Origin: Chryseobacterium elymi
Lineage (GTDB): Bacteria > Bacteroidota > Bacteroidia > Flavobacteriales > Weeksellaceae
NCBI RefSeq assembly: GCF_003385495.1
Contig: NZ_QNUH01000005.1
Span: 186,001-250,000 of the forward strand
Reading direction: 5' to 3'
DNA: 64,000 nt
Position 1 is the first letter of the stretch. Every line of letters starts with the position of its first letter. The translations under genes were made by a program, and so were the position numbers. Shown in pieces: positions 8,701 through 15,568 of the stretch. The notes below the pieces were generated by a model. That model was not told where the DNA came from. It did not search any database and saw only the letters and a program-made list of their open reading frames with translations.

Positions 8701-8729
8701 CCTTGTCAAGGTTCTAAACCTTGACAAGG
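8701..8729. repeat. Perfect 13-bp inverted repeat (REP-like hairpin)
   Basis: CCTTGTCAAGGTT and AACCTTGACAAGG pair perfectly across a 3-nt CTA loop. It lies between argF' and argB. It is not followed by a T-run, so it is probably not a standard terminator. A structurally similar palindrome is at 61901-61933. Confidence 0.8.
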
Positions 8730-8765
8730 ATCAGAAAAAGAGCAAGAATTTCAAAAACGTTGACA

Positions 8766-9560
8766 ATGAAAGAAAAATTATATATCATAAAAATAGGCGG
8801 TGCTCTGATCGACGATCCGGAGTTGCTTAACCAATTTTTAGAACAGTTTTCTGAAATTAAGGAAAAGAAGATTTTGGTTCATGGAGGCGGAAAATTAGCA
8901 ACCACTTTAGCAGATAAATTGGGCGTTGAACAAAAAATGATCAACGGACGAAGAATTACGGATAAAGATACGCTGGATATTGTTGCGATGGTGTATGCAG
9001 GAAGCATCAATAAAAATATTGTGGCAAAACTTCAGCAGAAAAAATGTAAGGCAATAGGTTTTTCCGGAGCTGATGCAAACTTAATTAAAGCCAAAAAAAG
9101 AGAACATCCGGAAATAGATTTTGGATTTGTAGGCGACATTGAGAAGGAAAGCGTGAACAGGAAACTGATTTCAAAATTGATTAAACTTAAACTTGTCCCT
9201 GTTTTTTCAGCGATTACGCATGACAAAAAAGGAAATCTTTTCAATACCAACGCAGATACGATTGCTTCAGTCATTGCTCAGGCTTTATCTTTAAAATATG
9301 ATGTAGAGTTATTGTATTGTTTTGATAAAGAGGGGGTTTTGGAAAATGTTGAAGATCCCGGATCGGTTATAAAAAGGGTATCCGCAGAAGAGTTTTCTGT
9401 TTTAAAAGAAGCAGGAAAACTTCATAAGGGAATTTTGCCCAAACTTGAAAATGCTCTCGGAGCTGTAAAAAATAATGTAAACAAGGTGTTCTTAATCAAA
9501 GAAACCCAATTAAAAAAACATATAGAAAACCATCATGGAGGAACTGAAATCTGTTTATAG
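8766..9560 (+). CDS. argB: N-acylglutamate kinase
   Basis: Phosphorylates N-acylglutamate, second step of arginine synthesis. It is an amino-acid-kinase fold protein with KIGGALIDD near the N-terminus and the substrate/ATP loop VHGGGKLATTLADKLG at about residues 40-55. The ATG at 8766 gives 264 residues starting MKEKLYIIKIGG. An upstream in-frame ATG at 8721 would place 15 unrelated basic residues over the 8701-8729 hairpin and is unlikely. The substrate is probably N-succinylglutamate given the Val90 transcarbamylase. The 3' end overlaps argE by 26 nt, implying coupling. Confidence 0.93.
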   Translation: MKEKLYIIKIGGALIDDPELLNQFLEQFSEIKEKKILVHGGGKLATTLADKLGVEQKMINGRRITDKDTLDIVAMVYAGSINKNIVAKLQQKKCKAIGFSGADANLIKAKKREHPEIDFGFVGDIEKESVNRKLISKLIKLKLVPVFSAITHDKKGNLFNTNADTIASVIAQALSLKYDVELLYCFDKEGVLENVEDPGSVIKRVSAEEFSVLKEAGKLHKGILPKLENALGAVKNNVNKVFLIKETQLKKHIENHHGGTEICL

Positions 9561-10617
9561 TAAAGAAGAGCTACTGACTCACGCAGTTGAATTGCTTAAA
9601 AAACTGATTGCAATTCCGTCATTCAGCAAAGATGAATATAATACGTCCGTAGAAATTGAGAATTTTTTTAAGAAACATCATATTCCTGCAAAACGTTTTA
9701 AAAACAACATCTGGGCAGTTAATAAAAACTTTGATGCATCCAAGCCGTCCATCTTGCTGAATACCCATCATGATACGGTAAAACCTAATAAAGCATATAC
9801 ATTAGATCCGTTTCTTCCGGTTGTGCAGGACGGAAAACTATACGGTTTGGGAAGTAATGATGCCGGAGCTTCTTTGGTTTCCATGGTCCAGGTCTTTTTA
9901 CATTTTTATGAGAAAGAAGATTTAAAATATAATTTAGTGATTGCTTTGACGGCTGAGGAGGAGATTTCAGGATTTGATGGAATTGAAACCCTATTTTCAC
10001 AGCTTCCGGACATCGAACTCGCCATTGTAGGAGAACCCACGCAGATGAATCTGGCGATCGCGGAAAAAGGACTGTTGGTGATAGACGGGGAAATGAAAGG
10101 AACTCCTTCTCACGCTGCTCATCCGAATGATGATAATTCCATTGTAAAATGTATGGAGGATCTTCACAATATTCTGAACTTTAGATTTCCGAAGGTTTCC
10201 GATTATTTAGGCGAAGTTAAAGTTACATTGTCAGGCATTCACGCAGGTGTTCAGCATAATGTAGTTCCGGAAGCCTGCACTTTTACTTTGGATGTAAGGG
10301 TTACCGATGAATATTCCAATAAGGAAGCTTTTGAGATCATTCAGTCACAAATGAAATCTTCATTAACGGCCAGGTCTTTCAGGCTAAACTCCTCAAAAAT
10401 AAAAATGGATCATCCTTTTGTACAGGCAGGTCTTGAAATCGGAAGGGCAACTTACGGTTCACCAACATCGTCTGACCAGGCCATCATTCCATGTACATCC
10501 GTGAAAATAGGTCCCGGTGACAGCAGGCGCTCCCACACGGCAGATGAATATATCTATATAAAAGAGATTGAAGAAGGAATCGAGATCTATATCAGGATCT
10601 TAGAAAAAGTTTTGTAA
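9535..10617 (+). CDS. argE: N-acylcitrulline/acylornithine deacylase (M20 family)
   Basis: Zinc metallohydrolase of peptidase family M20. In this pathway it would remove the acyl group from N-acylcitrulline. Metal and catalytic motifs are visible: NTHHDTVKP (about residues 82-90), YGLGSNDAGASL with the bridging Asp, TAEEEISG with the catalytic Glu, and a C-terminal DQAIIPCTSVKIGPGDSRRSHTADE region with the last metal His. Length 360 residues. It begins inside the end of argB. After it come two inverted heptamer arrays before argH. Confidence 0.9.
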   Translation: MEELKSVYSKEELLTHAVELLKKLIAIPSFSKDEYNTSVEIENFFKKHHIPAKRFKNNIWAVNKNFDASKPSILLNTHHDTVKPNKAYTLDPFLPVVQDGKLYGLGSNDAGASLVSMVQVFLHFYEKEDLKYNLVIALTAEEEISGFDGIETLFSQLPDIELAIVGEPTQMNLAIAEKGLLVIDGEMKGTPSHAAHPNDDNSIVKCMEDLHNILNFRFPKVSDYLGEVKVTLSGIHAGVQHNVVPEACTFTLDVRVTDEYSNKEAFEIIQSQMKSSLTARSFRLNSSKIKMDHPFVQAGLEIGRATYGSPTSSDQAIIPCTSVKIGPGDSRRSHTADEYIYIKEIEEGIEIYIRILEKVL

Positions 10618-10621
10618 AGAG

Positions 10622-10725
10622 AGAAGTTAGAGGTTAGAAGTTAGAAGTTAGATGCTGAAAATTTATACATACACTTTAATACTAACAAATACTAATATCT
10701 AATTTCTAACTTCTAATATCTAAAA
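10622..10725. repeat. Inverted pair of heptamer arrays between argE and argH
   Basis: AGA recurs every 7 nt at 10622, 10629, 10636, 10643 and 10650 (unit TAGAAGT). After about 45 bp the complement TCT recurs at 10698, 10705, 10712 and 10719 (unit ATTTCTA). The two halves can fold into a long imperfect stem. The same AGA-left, TCT-right layout surrounds the four-helix-bundle gene at 15103-15556. Confidence 0.8.
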
Positions 10726-10901
10726 AAAATAAATGTTTTAACCAGGCTCAGCAGGCAATAAAGCCAGTTTTTAATAAAGATTTATGCAAAAAAGAAAATT
10801 AAAAACGAAGGCTTTTTGAATGTGGAGATGTTTTTTTATAGTTTAATAAAGATGCTCTGCTGAGCAGGTTGAAACGAATTGAATATTGTAAAAAGAATAT
10901 T

Positions 10902-12206
10902 ATGAAAAAAATATGGCAGAAGGATGACCTGGCCACCAATATATTAGTCAATAAATTTACAGTCGGGAAAGATCTTGACTTTGACGAACGTTTAGCAAAA
11001 TATGATGTTAAAGGTTCCATGGCACATTGCCAGATGTTGGCAGAAACCGGAATTATCTCCGGTGAAGAATCAGAACAGATGCTTTCTGTTTTGGCAGATA
11101 TTTTAAAAGATATCGAGAACGGAAACTTTGAGATTGATAAAGAAGCAGAAGATATCCATTCTCAGGTTGAGGCGATATTAATTGAAAAATTAGGCGATAC
11201 CGGAAAGAAAATCCATACGGCAAGATCCAGAAATGATCAGGTTTTACTGGATATCAAACTTTATCTGCTGGATGAGATCCGCGAAATAACATCTTTGACT
11301 GATGAGTTTTTCCAGATTTTAATCAAGCTGGCCGATCAACACAAAAATAAATTGCTTCCAGGCTATACCCACCTTCAGATTGCAATGCCGTCTTCGTTTG
11401 GATTATGGTTTGGAGCGTATGCCGAAGCATTGCTGGATGATGTTGAACTGTTGTTTTCGGTGAAAAATATTATCAATAAAAATCCTCTGGGTTCAGCAGC
11501 GGGGTACGGTTCCTCTTTCCCTATTGACAGAGAAAGTACGGCTTATAACTTAGGTTTTCAGTCTATGAACTACAATTCTGTATACGCGCAGATGACCCGC
11601 GGGAAATCAGAAAAAATGCTGTCTATGGCAATGGCTACTTTAGCAGGAACGCTTGGGAAGTTTGCTTATGACGTCTGCTTATATTTAAGCCAGAATTTCG
11701 ATTTTATCAGTTTTCCAAAAGAGTTTACAACAGGAAGCAGCATTATGCCGCACAAAAAGAATCCGGATATTTTCGAACTGGTTCGTGCACGATGCAACAG
11801 AATTCAGTCTTTACCGAATGAGCTGATATTATTAACGAACAATCTGCCGTCAGGGTATCACCGAGATGTGCAGCTGACAAAGGAAATTCTTTTCCCTGCT
11901 ATTGATTCCTTGAAAGAATGTCTGGAGATATTAAGTTATACTCTTCCGAATATTCAGGTAAGAGAAGGGATTCTGGAAGATGAAAAATATAAATATCTTT
12001 TCAGCGTAGAGAAAATTAATGAAGAGGTGAAAAAAGGAAGCTCATTCCGTGATGCTTATGTAAAAGTAGGACAGGAGATTGAAAATAATGAATTTGAGTT
12101 TGAAGTTGGAAATCTAAATCATACCCATCAGGGAAGCATAGGAAATCTTTGTCTGGATAAAATAGAATATCAGTTCAACAAACTGAAGAATAAATTATTG
12201 GGTTGA
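10902..12206 (+). CDS. argH: Argininosuccinate lyase
   Basis: Splits argininosuccinate to arginine and fumarate, the last step. The fumarase/lyase superfamily signature GSSIMPHKKNPD is present (about residues 276-287), as are ARSRNDQVLLD and YTHLQIAMP. The ATG at 10902 gives 434 residues starting MKKIWQKDD. An in-frame ATG at 10869 would add 11 residues that do not look conserved. The preceding leader (10744-10871) can form a long-range stem between GCTCAGCAG and CTGCTGAGC. The gene converges with the Lrp regulator. Confidence 0.94.
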   Translation: MKKIWQKDDLATNILVNKFTVGKDLDFDERLAKYDVKGSMAHCQMLAETGIISGEESEQMLSVLADILKDIENGNFEIDKEAEDIHSQVEAILIEKLGDTGKKIHTARSRNDQVLLDIKLYLLDEIREITSLTDEFFQILIKLADQHKNKLLPGYTHLQIAMPSSFGLWFGAYAEALLDDVELLFSVKNIINKNPLGSAAGYGSSFPIDRESTAYNLGFQSMNYNSVYAQMTRGKSEKMLSMAMATLAGTLGKFAYDVCLYLSQNFDFISFPKEFTTGSSIMPHKKNPDIFELVRARCNRIQSLPNELILLTNNLPSGYHRDVQLTKEILFPAIDSLKECLEILSYTLPNIQVREGILEDEKYKYLFSVEKINEEVKKGSSFRDAYVKVGQEIENNEFEFEVGNLNHTHQGSIGNLCLDKIEYQFNKLKNKLLG

Positions 12207-12269
12207 TAATTTTTAATCACTTGGATTTTTAAAGTTGATTAAAAGTTTGATCACTTAGCATGACCAATC

Positions 12270-12330
12270 TAATACTAAACGTCATTTTGTAGCGATATCA
12301 TGCTGAGCGAAGTCGAAGCATCTTTAATAT
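12270..12330. repeat. Dispersed hairpin repeat of the CATGCTGAGCGAAGTCGAAGC type
   Basis: The argH-lrp convergent gap contains ATGCTGAGCGAAGTCGAAGC at about 12301-12320, a short motif I recall as widespread in intergenic DNA of Bacteroidota. Its imperfect self-complementarity (ATGCT...AGCAT, CGAAGTCG) suggests a small stem-loop. Only one copy occurs in this window. Confidence 0.5.
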
Positions 12331-12350
12331 AAGGTAGATCTAGCAAAGGA

Positions 12351-12812
12351 TTAGTCCAGATCAATTTTAAACTTAGTAGACTTCTTCACCTCGTGAAGGA
12401 CAATAGAACTGTGATACTGGCCAATATTAGGAATATTTGAGATCACATTCACTGCAAAATCATTATAAGAATTAATATCCTTGGCAATGATCTTAAGCAT
12501 GTAGTCGTACTCACCGGAAAGGCTGATGATCTCCTGAACTTCATCATGTTTCATAATGTTTTTTTCAAAAGTTTCCAGTACTTTCTGAGATTGCTCTTTA
12601 AGACGGACATTACAGTAAACGACAATGTTCAGGCCCAGCTTTTCACGGTTCAAAAGACCAACGTATTTCTCAATAATGCCCTGTTTCTCCAATTGTTTGA
12701 TACGTTCGTAAGTTGGAGTAAATGTAAGACCTATCCTTTCTGAAATTTCTTTCACAGATAGAGTAGAGTCTTCCTGAATAATGCTGAGAATCATTTTGTC
12801 TTTTAAATCCAT
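12351..12812 (-). CDS. Lrp/AsnC-family transcriptional regulator
   Basis: A 153-residue leucine-responsive-type regulator. The N-terminal winged HTH (LSVKEISERIGLTFTPTYERIKQLEKQG) is followed by the RAM/AsnC effector domain with SGEYDYMLKI at about residues 98-107. Such proteins form octamers and sense amino acids. Its position, tail-to-tail with argH and upstream of pyrB on the other strand, makes the arginine or carAB genes plausible targets, but the sequence does not prove this. The start MDLKDKMIL is standard for the family. Confidence 0.92.
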   Translation of the reverse strand: MDLKDKMILSIIQEDSTLSVKEISERIGLTFTPTYERIKQLEKQGIIEKYVGLLNREKLGLNIVVYCNVRLKEQSQKVLETFEKNIMKHDEVQEIISLSGEYDYMLKIIAKDINSYNDFAVNVISNIPNIGQYHSSIVLHEVKKSTKFKIDLD

Positions 12813-12899
12813 AGAATAGGTTTGAACTTTAACAAAAATATCAATTATAAATGAAAATAAGGAATGATTAATAGGTTTTAATTTATTTTAAAATTTGGT

Positions 12900-12930
12900 T
12901 TTGTAGATTCGTTAAATTTCTGTATCTTTG
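12900..12930 (+). promoter_or_regulatory. Promoter of the pyrB leader
   Basis: TTTG at 12900-12903 and TATCTTTG at 12923-12930, spaced by 19 bp, match the Bacteroidota promoter consensus. Transcription would begin near 12934-12937, so the leader ORF ATG at 12937 is at or within a few bases of the RNA 5' end. Confidence 0.75.
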
Positions 12931-12936
12931 CACCTA

Positions 12937-13008
12937 ATGAATAAAAGAGTGTTTATATCATTAGATTTACCGGGCGAAAGCGCCCTTTACGATATTTATT
13001 ATTATTAG
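12937..13008 (+). CDS. Putative pyrB leader peptide (23 aa)
   Basis: A 23-codon ORF starts at the predicted transcription start and ends with TAG at 13006-13008, two bases into the 5' arm of the terminator ahead of pyrB. The peptide begins MNKRVFISLDLPGE and ends YDIYYY. The middle encodes a 5-bp GGGCG/CGCCC hairpin (12972-12985). The last codons (GAT ATT TAT TAT TAT) make the RNA very U-rich. This is the architecture of the enterobacterial pyrBI attenuator: RNA polymerase slowed at low UTP lets the ribosome reach the stop codon and block the terminator. Whether it is translated is inference. It could instead be a structural leader only. Confidence 0.6.
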   Translation: MNKRVFISLDLPGESALYDIYYY

Positions 13009-13033
13009 CGAAGATGTTGTCTTCGCTTTTTTT
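13007..13033 (+). terminator. Intrinsic terminator/attenuator ahead of pyrB
   Basis: Perfect 8-bp stem AGCGAAGA (13007-13014) and TCTTCGCT (13020-13027), loop TGTTG, then a run of seven T. It ends 20 bp before the pyrB ATG and is in the transcript of the leader promoter, so it must be read through for pyrB to be expressed. It therefore acts as an attenuator rather than a gene-end terminator. Confidence 0.85.
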
Positions 13034-13053
13034 ATGCTCAAAAATTAAGAATT

Positions 13054-13950
13054 ATGTTTACGATTACAGAACTAAGCACCGAGAGAATCAACAGTATACT
13101 GACCGAAGCACTGGCTTTTGCCAACGGGAAAACTGCAAAAATTGAAGGAGAAGTTTTCTGCTCAAACCTTTTCTTTGAAGACAGTACAAGAACAAAGACA
13201 AGCTTTGACATCGCAGAAAGAAAGCTGGGACTGCAGGTAGTACCTTTTGATGCTTCACACAGTTCTGTAAACAAAGGAGAAAGTCTTTATGATACCGTGA
13301 AAACCATTGAAAGCTTAGGCGTAAACCTGGTGGTGATCAGAGATAAAAAAGACAGGTATTTTGAAGAATTGAACAACATTAATATTCCGGTGATCAACGG
13401 AGGAGACGGAACAGGAAACCATCCTTCCCAGTGTATGCTGGACCTGATGACGATCTATCAGGAATTCGGAAAATTCGAAGGACTGAAAATAGGCATTGTT
13501 GGAGATGTAAAACACAGCCGTGTAGCCAATTCCAATGCAGAAGCATTAAGAAGATTAGGAGCCAAAGTATATTTCTCCGGACCTGAACACTGGTTTGATG
13601 AAGGTGCTTTAATTAATGGAACTTACTTACCGGTTGATCAGCTAATATCTGAAGTGGATGTCCTGATGCTGCTAAGAATACAGCATGAGAGACACGATGC
13701 AAAAATGAGTTACTCTGCTTCCGAATACCACAGAAAATATGGTCTTACGAAAGAAAGAGAAAAAGCAATGAAAGAGGGGGCGATTATTATGCACCCAGCT
13801 CCCATCAACAGAGGCGTAGAGATTGATACGGACCTTGTAGAATGTGAACGTTCAAGAGTATTCAAACAAATGCAGAATGGTGTTTTCGCGAGAATGGCAA
13901 TTTTGAAAGAAGCCCTGGAAAAAGAAGGATATACCTTTAAAGTGGATTAA
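13054..13950 (+). CDS. pyrB: Aspartate carbamoyltransferase, catalytic subunit
   Basis: Condenses carbamoyl phosphate with aspartate, first committed step of pyrimidine synthesis. Family motifs are [12 protein letters not shown] (about residues 45-56, carbamoyl-phosphate loop), the HPSQ motif of [11 protein letters not shown], and [11 protein letters not shown]. Length 298 residues, normal for the catalytic chain. No pyrI regulatory subunit follows; carA comes next. Expression is probably controlled by the leader ORF and terminator immediately upstream. Confidence 0.96.
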   Translation: MFTITELSTERINSILTEALAFANGKTAKIEGEVFCSNLFFEDSTRTKTSFDIAERKLGLQVVPFDASHSSVNKGESLYDTVKTIESLGVNLVVIRDKKDRYFEELNNINIPVINGGDGTGNHPSQCMLDLMTIYQEFGKFEGLKIGIVGDVKHSRVANSNAEALRRLGAKVYFSGPEHWFDEGALINGTYLPVDQLISEVDVLMLLRIQHERHDAKMSYSASEYHRKYGLTKEREKAMKEGAIIMHPAPINRGVEIDTDLVECERSRVFKQMQNGVFARMAILKEALEKEGYTFKVD

Positions 13951-13985
13951 ATAGTAAAGAAAAAAGAAAATAAACAGAACGAGGA

Positions 13986-14022
13986 AGTCTAACTTCTAAC
14001 TTCTTAAATCTAATATCTAATT
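13986..14022. repeat. Heptamer array between pyrB and carA (TCT orientation)
   Basis: TCT at 13988, 13995, 14002, 14009 and 14016, exactly 7 nt apart (units AAGTCTA, ACTTCTA, ATATCTA). It belongs to the family at 2613, 10622, 15103 and 15514. It ends just before the carA start and replaces any recognisable ribosome-binding site. Confidence 0.8.
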
Positions 14023-14029
14023 TTTAAAA

Positions 14030-15103
14030 ATGAAGAAAAAATTAATACTGGAGTCCGGTGAAGTGTTTCATGGAGAAGGTTTCGGAGTAGAATTGGAAAC
14101 TGCCGGAGAAGTAGTTTTCAATACCGGAATGACAGGTTATCAGGAGTTGATCTCCGATCCGTCATACTGCGGTCAGATTGTTTGCATGACCTATCCGCTT
14201 ATCGGAAATTATGGTATTAACCGTGATGATTATGAAAGTATCGAGCCGGCTATTAAAGGACTTATCGTAAAAGAGCTTTGCGATCTTCCTTCCAATTTTC
14301 GTACCCAGATCACTTTAGATGAATTATTTAAAAAGAAAAACCTTTCAGGAATTTCTGGAATAGACACCAGAAGACTCACCAGAATTCTTCGTAATTCAGG
14401 CGTTGTGAAAGGCAAAATTGTAAACATTGAAACTGATGAAAACGAAGTTGTTGCAGAGTTAAAAGGTACCAGTTTCCCAACTAATCAGGTGGAAACTGTT
14501 TCTACAAAAACAGCTTATGCCAATCCCGGAAGAGGATTTAAAGTAGTGTTGGTGGATTTTGGTTCCAAATTAGGGATTATCAGAGAGCTGTCTCAAAGAA
14601 ACTGTGATATCACTGTAGTTTCCCATGACACCTCAGCAGAAGAGATCCTATTGATGGATCCGGACGGAATTATGCTTTCAAACGGTCCCGGTGACCCTGA
14701 AGACAACCCAAAGGCATTAGAAATGATCCGTGGATTATTAGGAAAAGTTCCCATCTTCGGAATCTGTTTAGGACATCAGCTGATTGGTTTGGCTTGCGGA
14801 GCAAAAACTTTCAAGCTGAAGTTCGGACACAGAGGAGGAAACCACCCTGTACTGGATCTGGAAAAAAACAAAGTATCCATCACTTCTCAAAACCATGGAT
14901 ATGCAGTAGATCAGGAAAGTCTTAAAGGAACAGACCTGGTTGAAACCCACATCGCCCTAAACGACAGAACCAACGAAGGTCTTAAACACAAGATCCACCC
15001 ATGCTTCTCCGTTCAGTACCACCCGGAAGCAAGCCCGGGCCCAGAAGATGCAAATTATTTGTTTGATGAGTTCCTGGATTTAATGGAGGAATTTAAAAAA
15101 TAA
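14030..15103 (+). CDS. carA: Carbamoyl-phosphate synthase, small (glutaminase) subunit
   Basis: Hydrolyses glutamine and passes ammonia to CarB. The N-terminal CPSase small-chain domain (LILESGEVFHGEGFG, FNTGMTGYQE) is followed by a class I glutaminase domain with the nucleophile Cys in GICLGHQLIG (about residues 244-253) and HPEASPGPED containing the catalytic His. Length 357 residues. Carbamoyl phosphate serves both pyrB and argF' in this window. Confidence 0.96.
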   Translation: MKKKLILESGEVFHGEGFGVELETAGEVVFNTGMTGYQELISDPSYCGQIVCMTYPLIGNYGINRDDYESIEPAIKGLIVKELCDLPSNFRTQITLDELFKKKNLSGISGIDTRRLTRILRNSGVVKGKIVNIETDENEVVAELKGTSFPTNQVETVSTKTAYANPGRGFKVVLVDFGSKLGIIRELSQRNCDITVVSHDTSAEEILLMDPDGIMLSNGPGDPEDNPKALEMIRGLLGKVPIFGICLGHQLIGLACGAKTFKLKFGHRGGNHPVLDLEKNKVSITSQNHGYAVDQESLKGTDLVETHIALNDRTNEGLKHKIHPCFSVQYHPEASPGPEDANYLFDEFLDLMEEFKK

Positions 15104-15150
15104 GAACCAAGAATCAAGACACAAGAACCAAGACGTAAGAATTAAGAATA
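15103..15150. repeat. Heptamer array left of the four-helix-bundle gene (AGA orientation)
   Basis: AGA at 15103, 15110, 15117, 15124, 15131, 15138 and 15145, seven in exact 7-nt phase (units AAGAACC, AAGAATC). It begins at the carA stop codon. It is the inverted counterpart of the array at 15514-15555. Confidence 0.85.
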
Positions 15151-15161
15151 ATAGACTACAG

Positions 15162-15512
15162 ATGCACAATTTTGAGAAACTACTTTTCTGGCAAAAATCT
15201 ATTGTACTGGCAAAAAATGTTTACATTATCTGTCAGGAGATCAGTAACGATGAAAAGTATGGCTTAATTTCTCAAATTAAAAGATCTGCAGTTTCTATTC
15301 CTTCGAATATTGCGGAAGGTTCTGGCAGAAATGGAAGTAAAGAGTTTAATCATTTTCTGGCAGTTGCTCTGGGTTCAGCTTTTGAACTGCAGACACAGCT
15401 GATCTTGGTTAGGGAATTAAATCTCTTATCAGAAGAAAAAATAAATGCTTTACTAAGTGAAGTTTCTGAAATTCAGAGAATGATTTATTCGTTTAAAAAT
15501 AATTTAAAATAA
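15162..15512 (+). CDS. Four-helix-bundle protein (S23/23S rRNA intervening-sequence protein family)
   Basis: A 116-residue all-helical protein with the family's hallmark segments: FEKLLFWQKS at the start, YGLISQIKRSAVSIPSNIAEG at about residues 43-63, and KEFNHFLAVALGSAFELQTQL. Relatives are encoded in intervening sequences of 23S rRNA genes, and others serve as accessory proteins of diversity-generating retroelements. Here the gene interrupts carA-carB and is bracketed by inverted heptamer arrays, so it looks inserted rather than part of pyrimidine synthesis. The function of free-standing copies is unknown to me. No reverse transcriptase or variable repeat was seen nearby. Confidence 0.88.
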   Translation: MHNFEKLLFWQKSIVLAKNVYIICQEISNDEKYGLISQIKRSAVSIPSNIAEGSGRNGSKEFNHFLAVALGSAFELQTQLILVRELNLLSEEKINALLSEVSEIQRMIYSFKNNLK

Positions 15513-15513
15513 A

Positions 15514-15556
15514 AGTCTGGAATCTTGGCTCTTGGCTCTAGAATCTTGACTCTACA
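15514..15556. repeat. Heptamer array right of the four-helix-bundle gene (TCT orientation)
   Basis: TCT at 15516, 15523, 15530, 15537, 15544 and 15551, six in exact 7-nt phase (units GGCTCTT, GAATCTT, GACTCTA). Together with 15103-15150 it forms an inverted pair around the four-helix-bundle gene. GAGCCAAGA on the complement closely matches GAACCAAGA of the left arm. Confidence 0.85.
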
Positions 15557-15568
15557 ATAAAAAGAAAA

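Noticed and set aside
12991..13008. Tyrosine-specific attenuation because the leader peptide ends in three Tyr codons
   Set aside because: The gene controlled is pyrB; the TAT run is better explained as a U-rich pause sequence, and no tyrosine link exists.
15162..15512. Diversity-generating retroelement, since four-helix-bundle proteins can be Avd
   Set aside because: No reverse transcriptase, template repeat or variable lectin-fold target gene is near; the FISUMP genes are far away and show no VR/TR pair that I could see.
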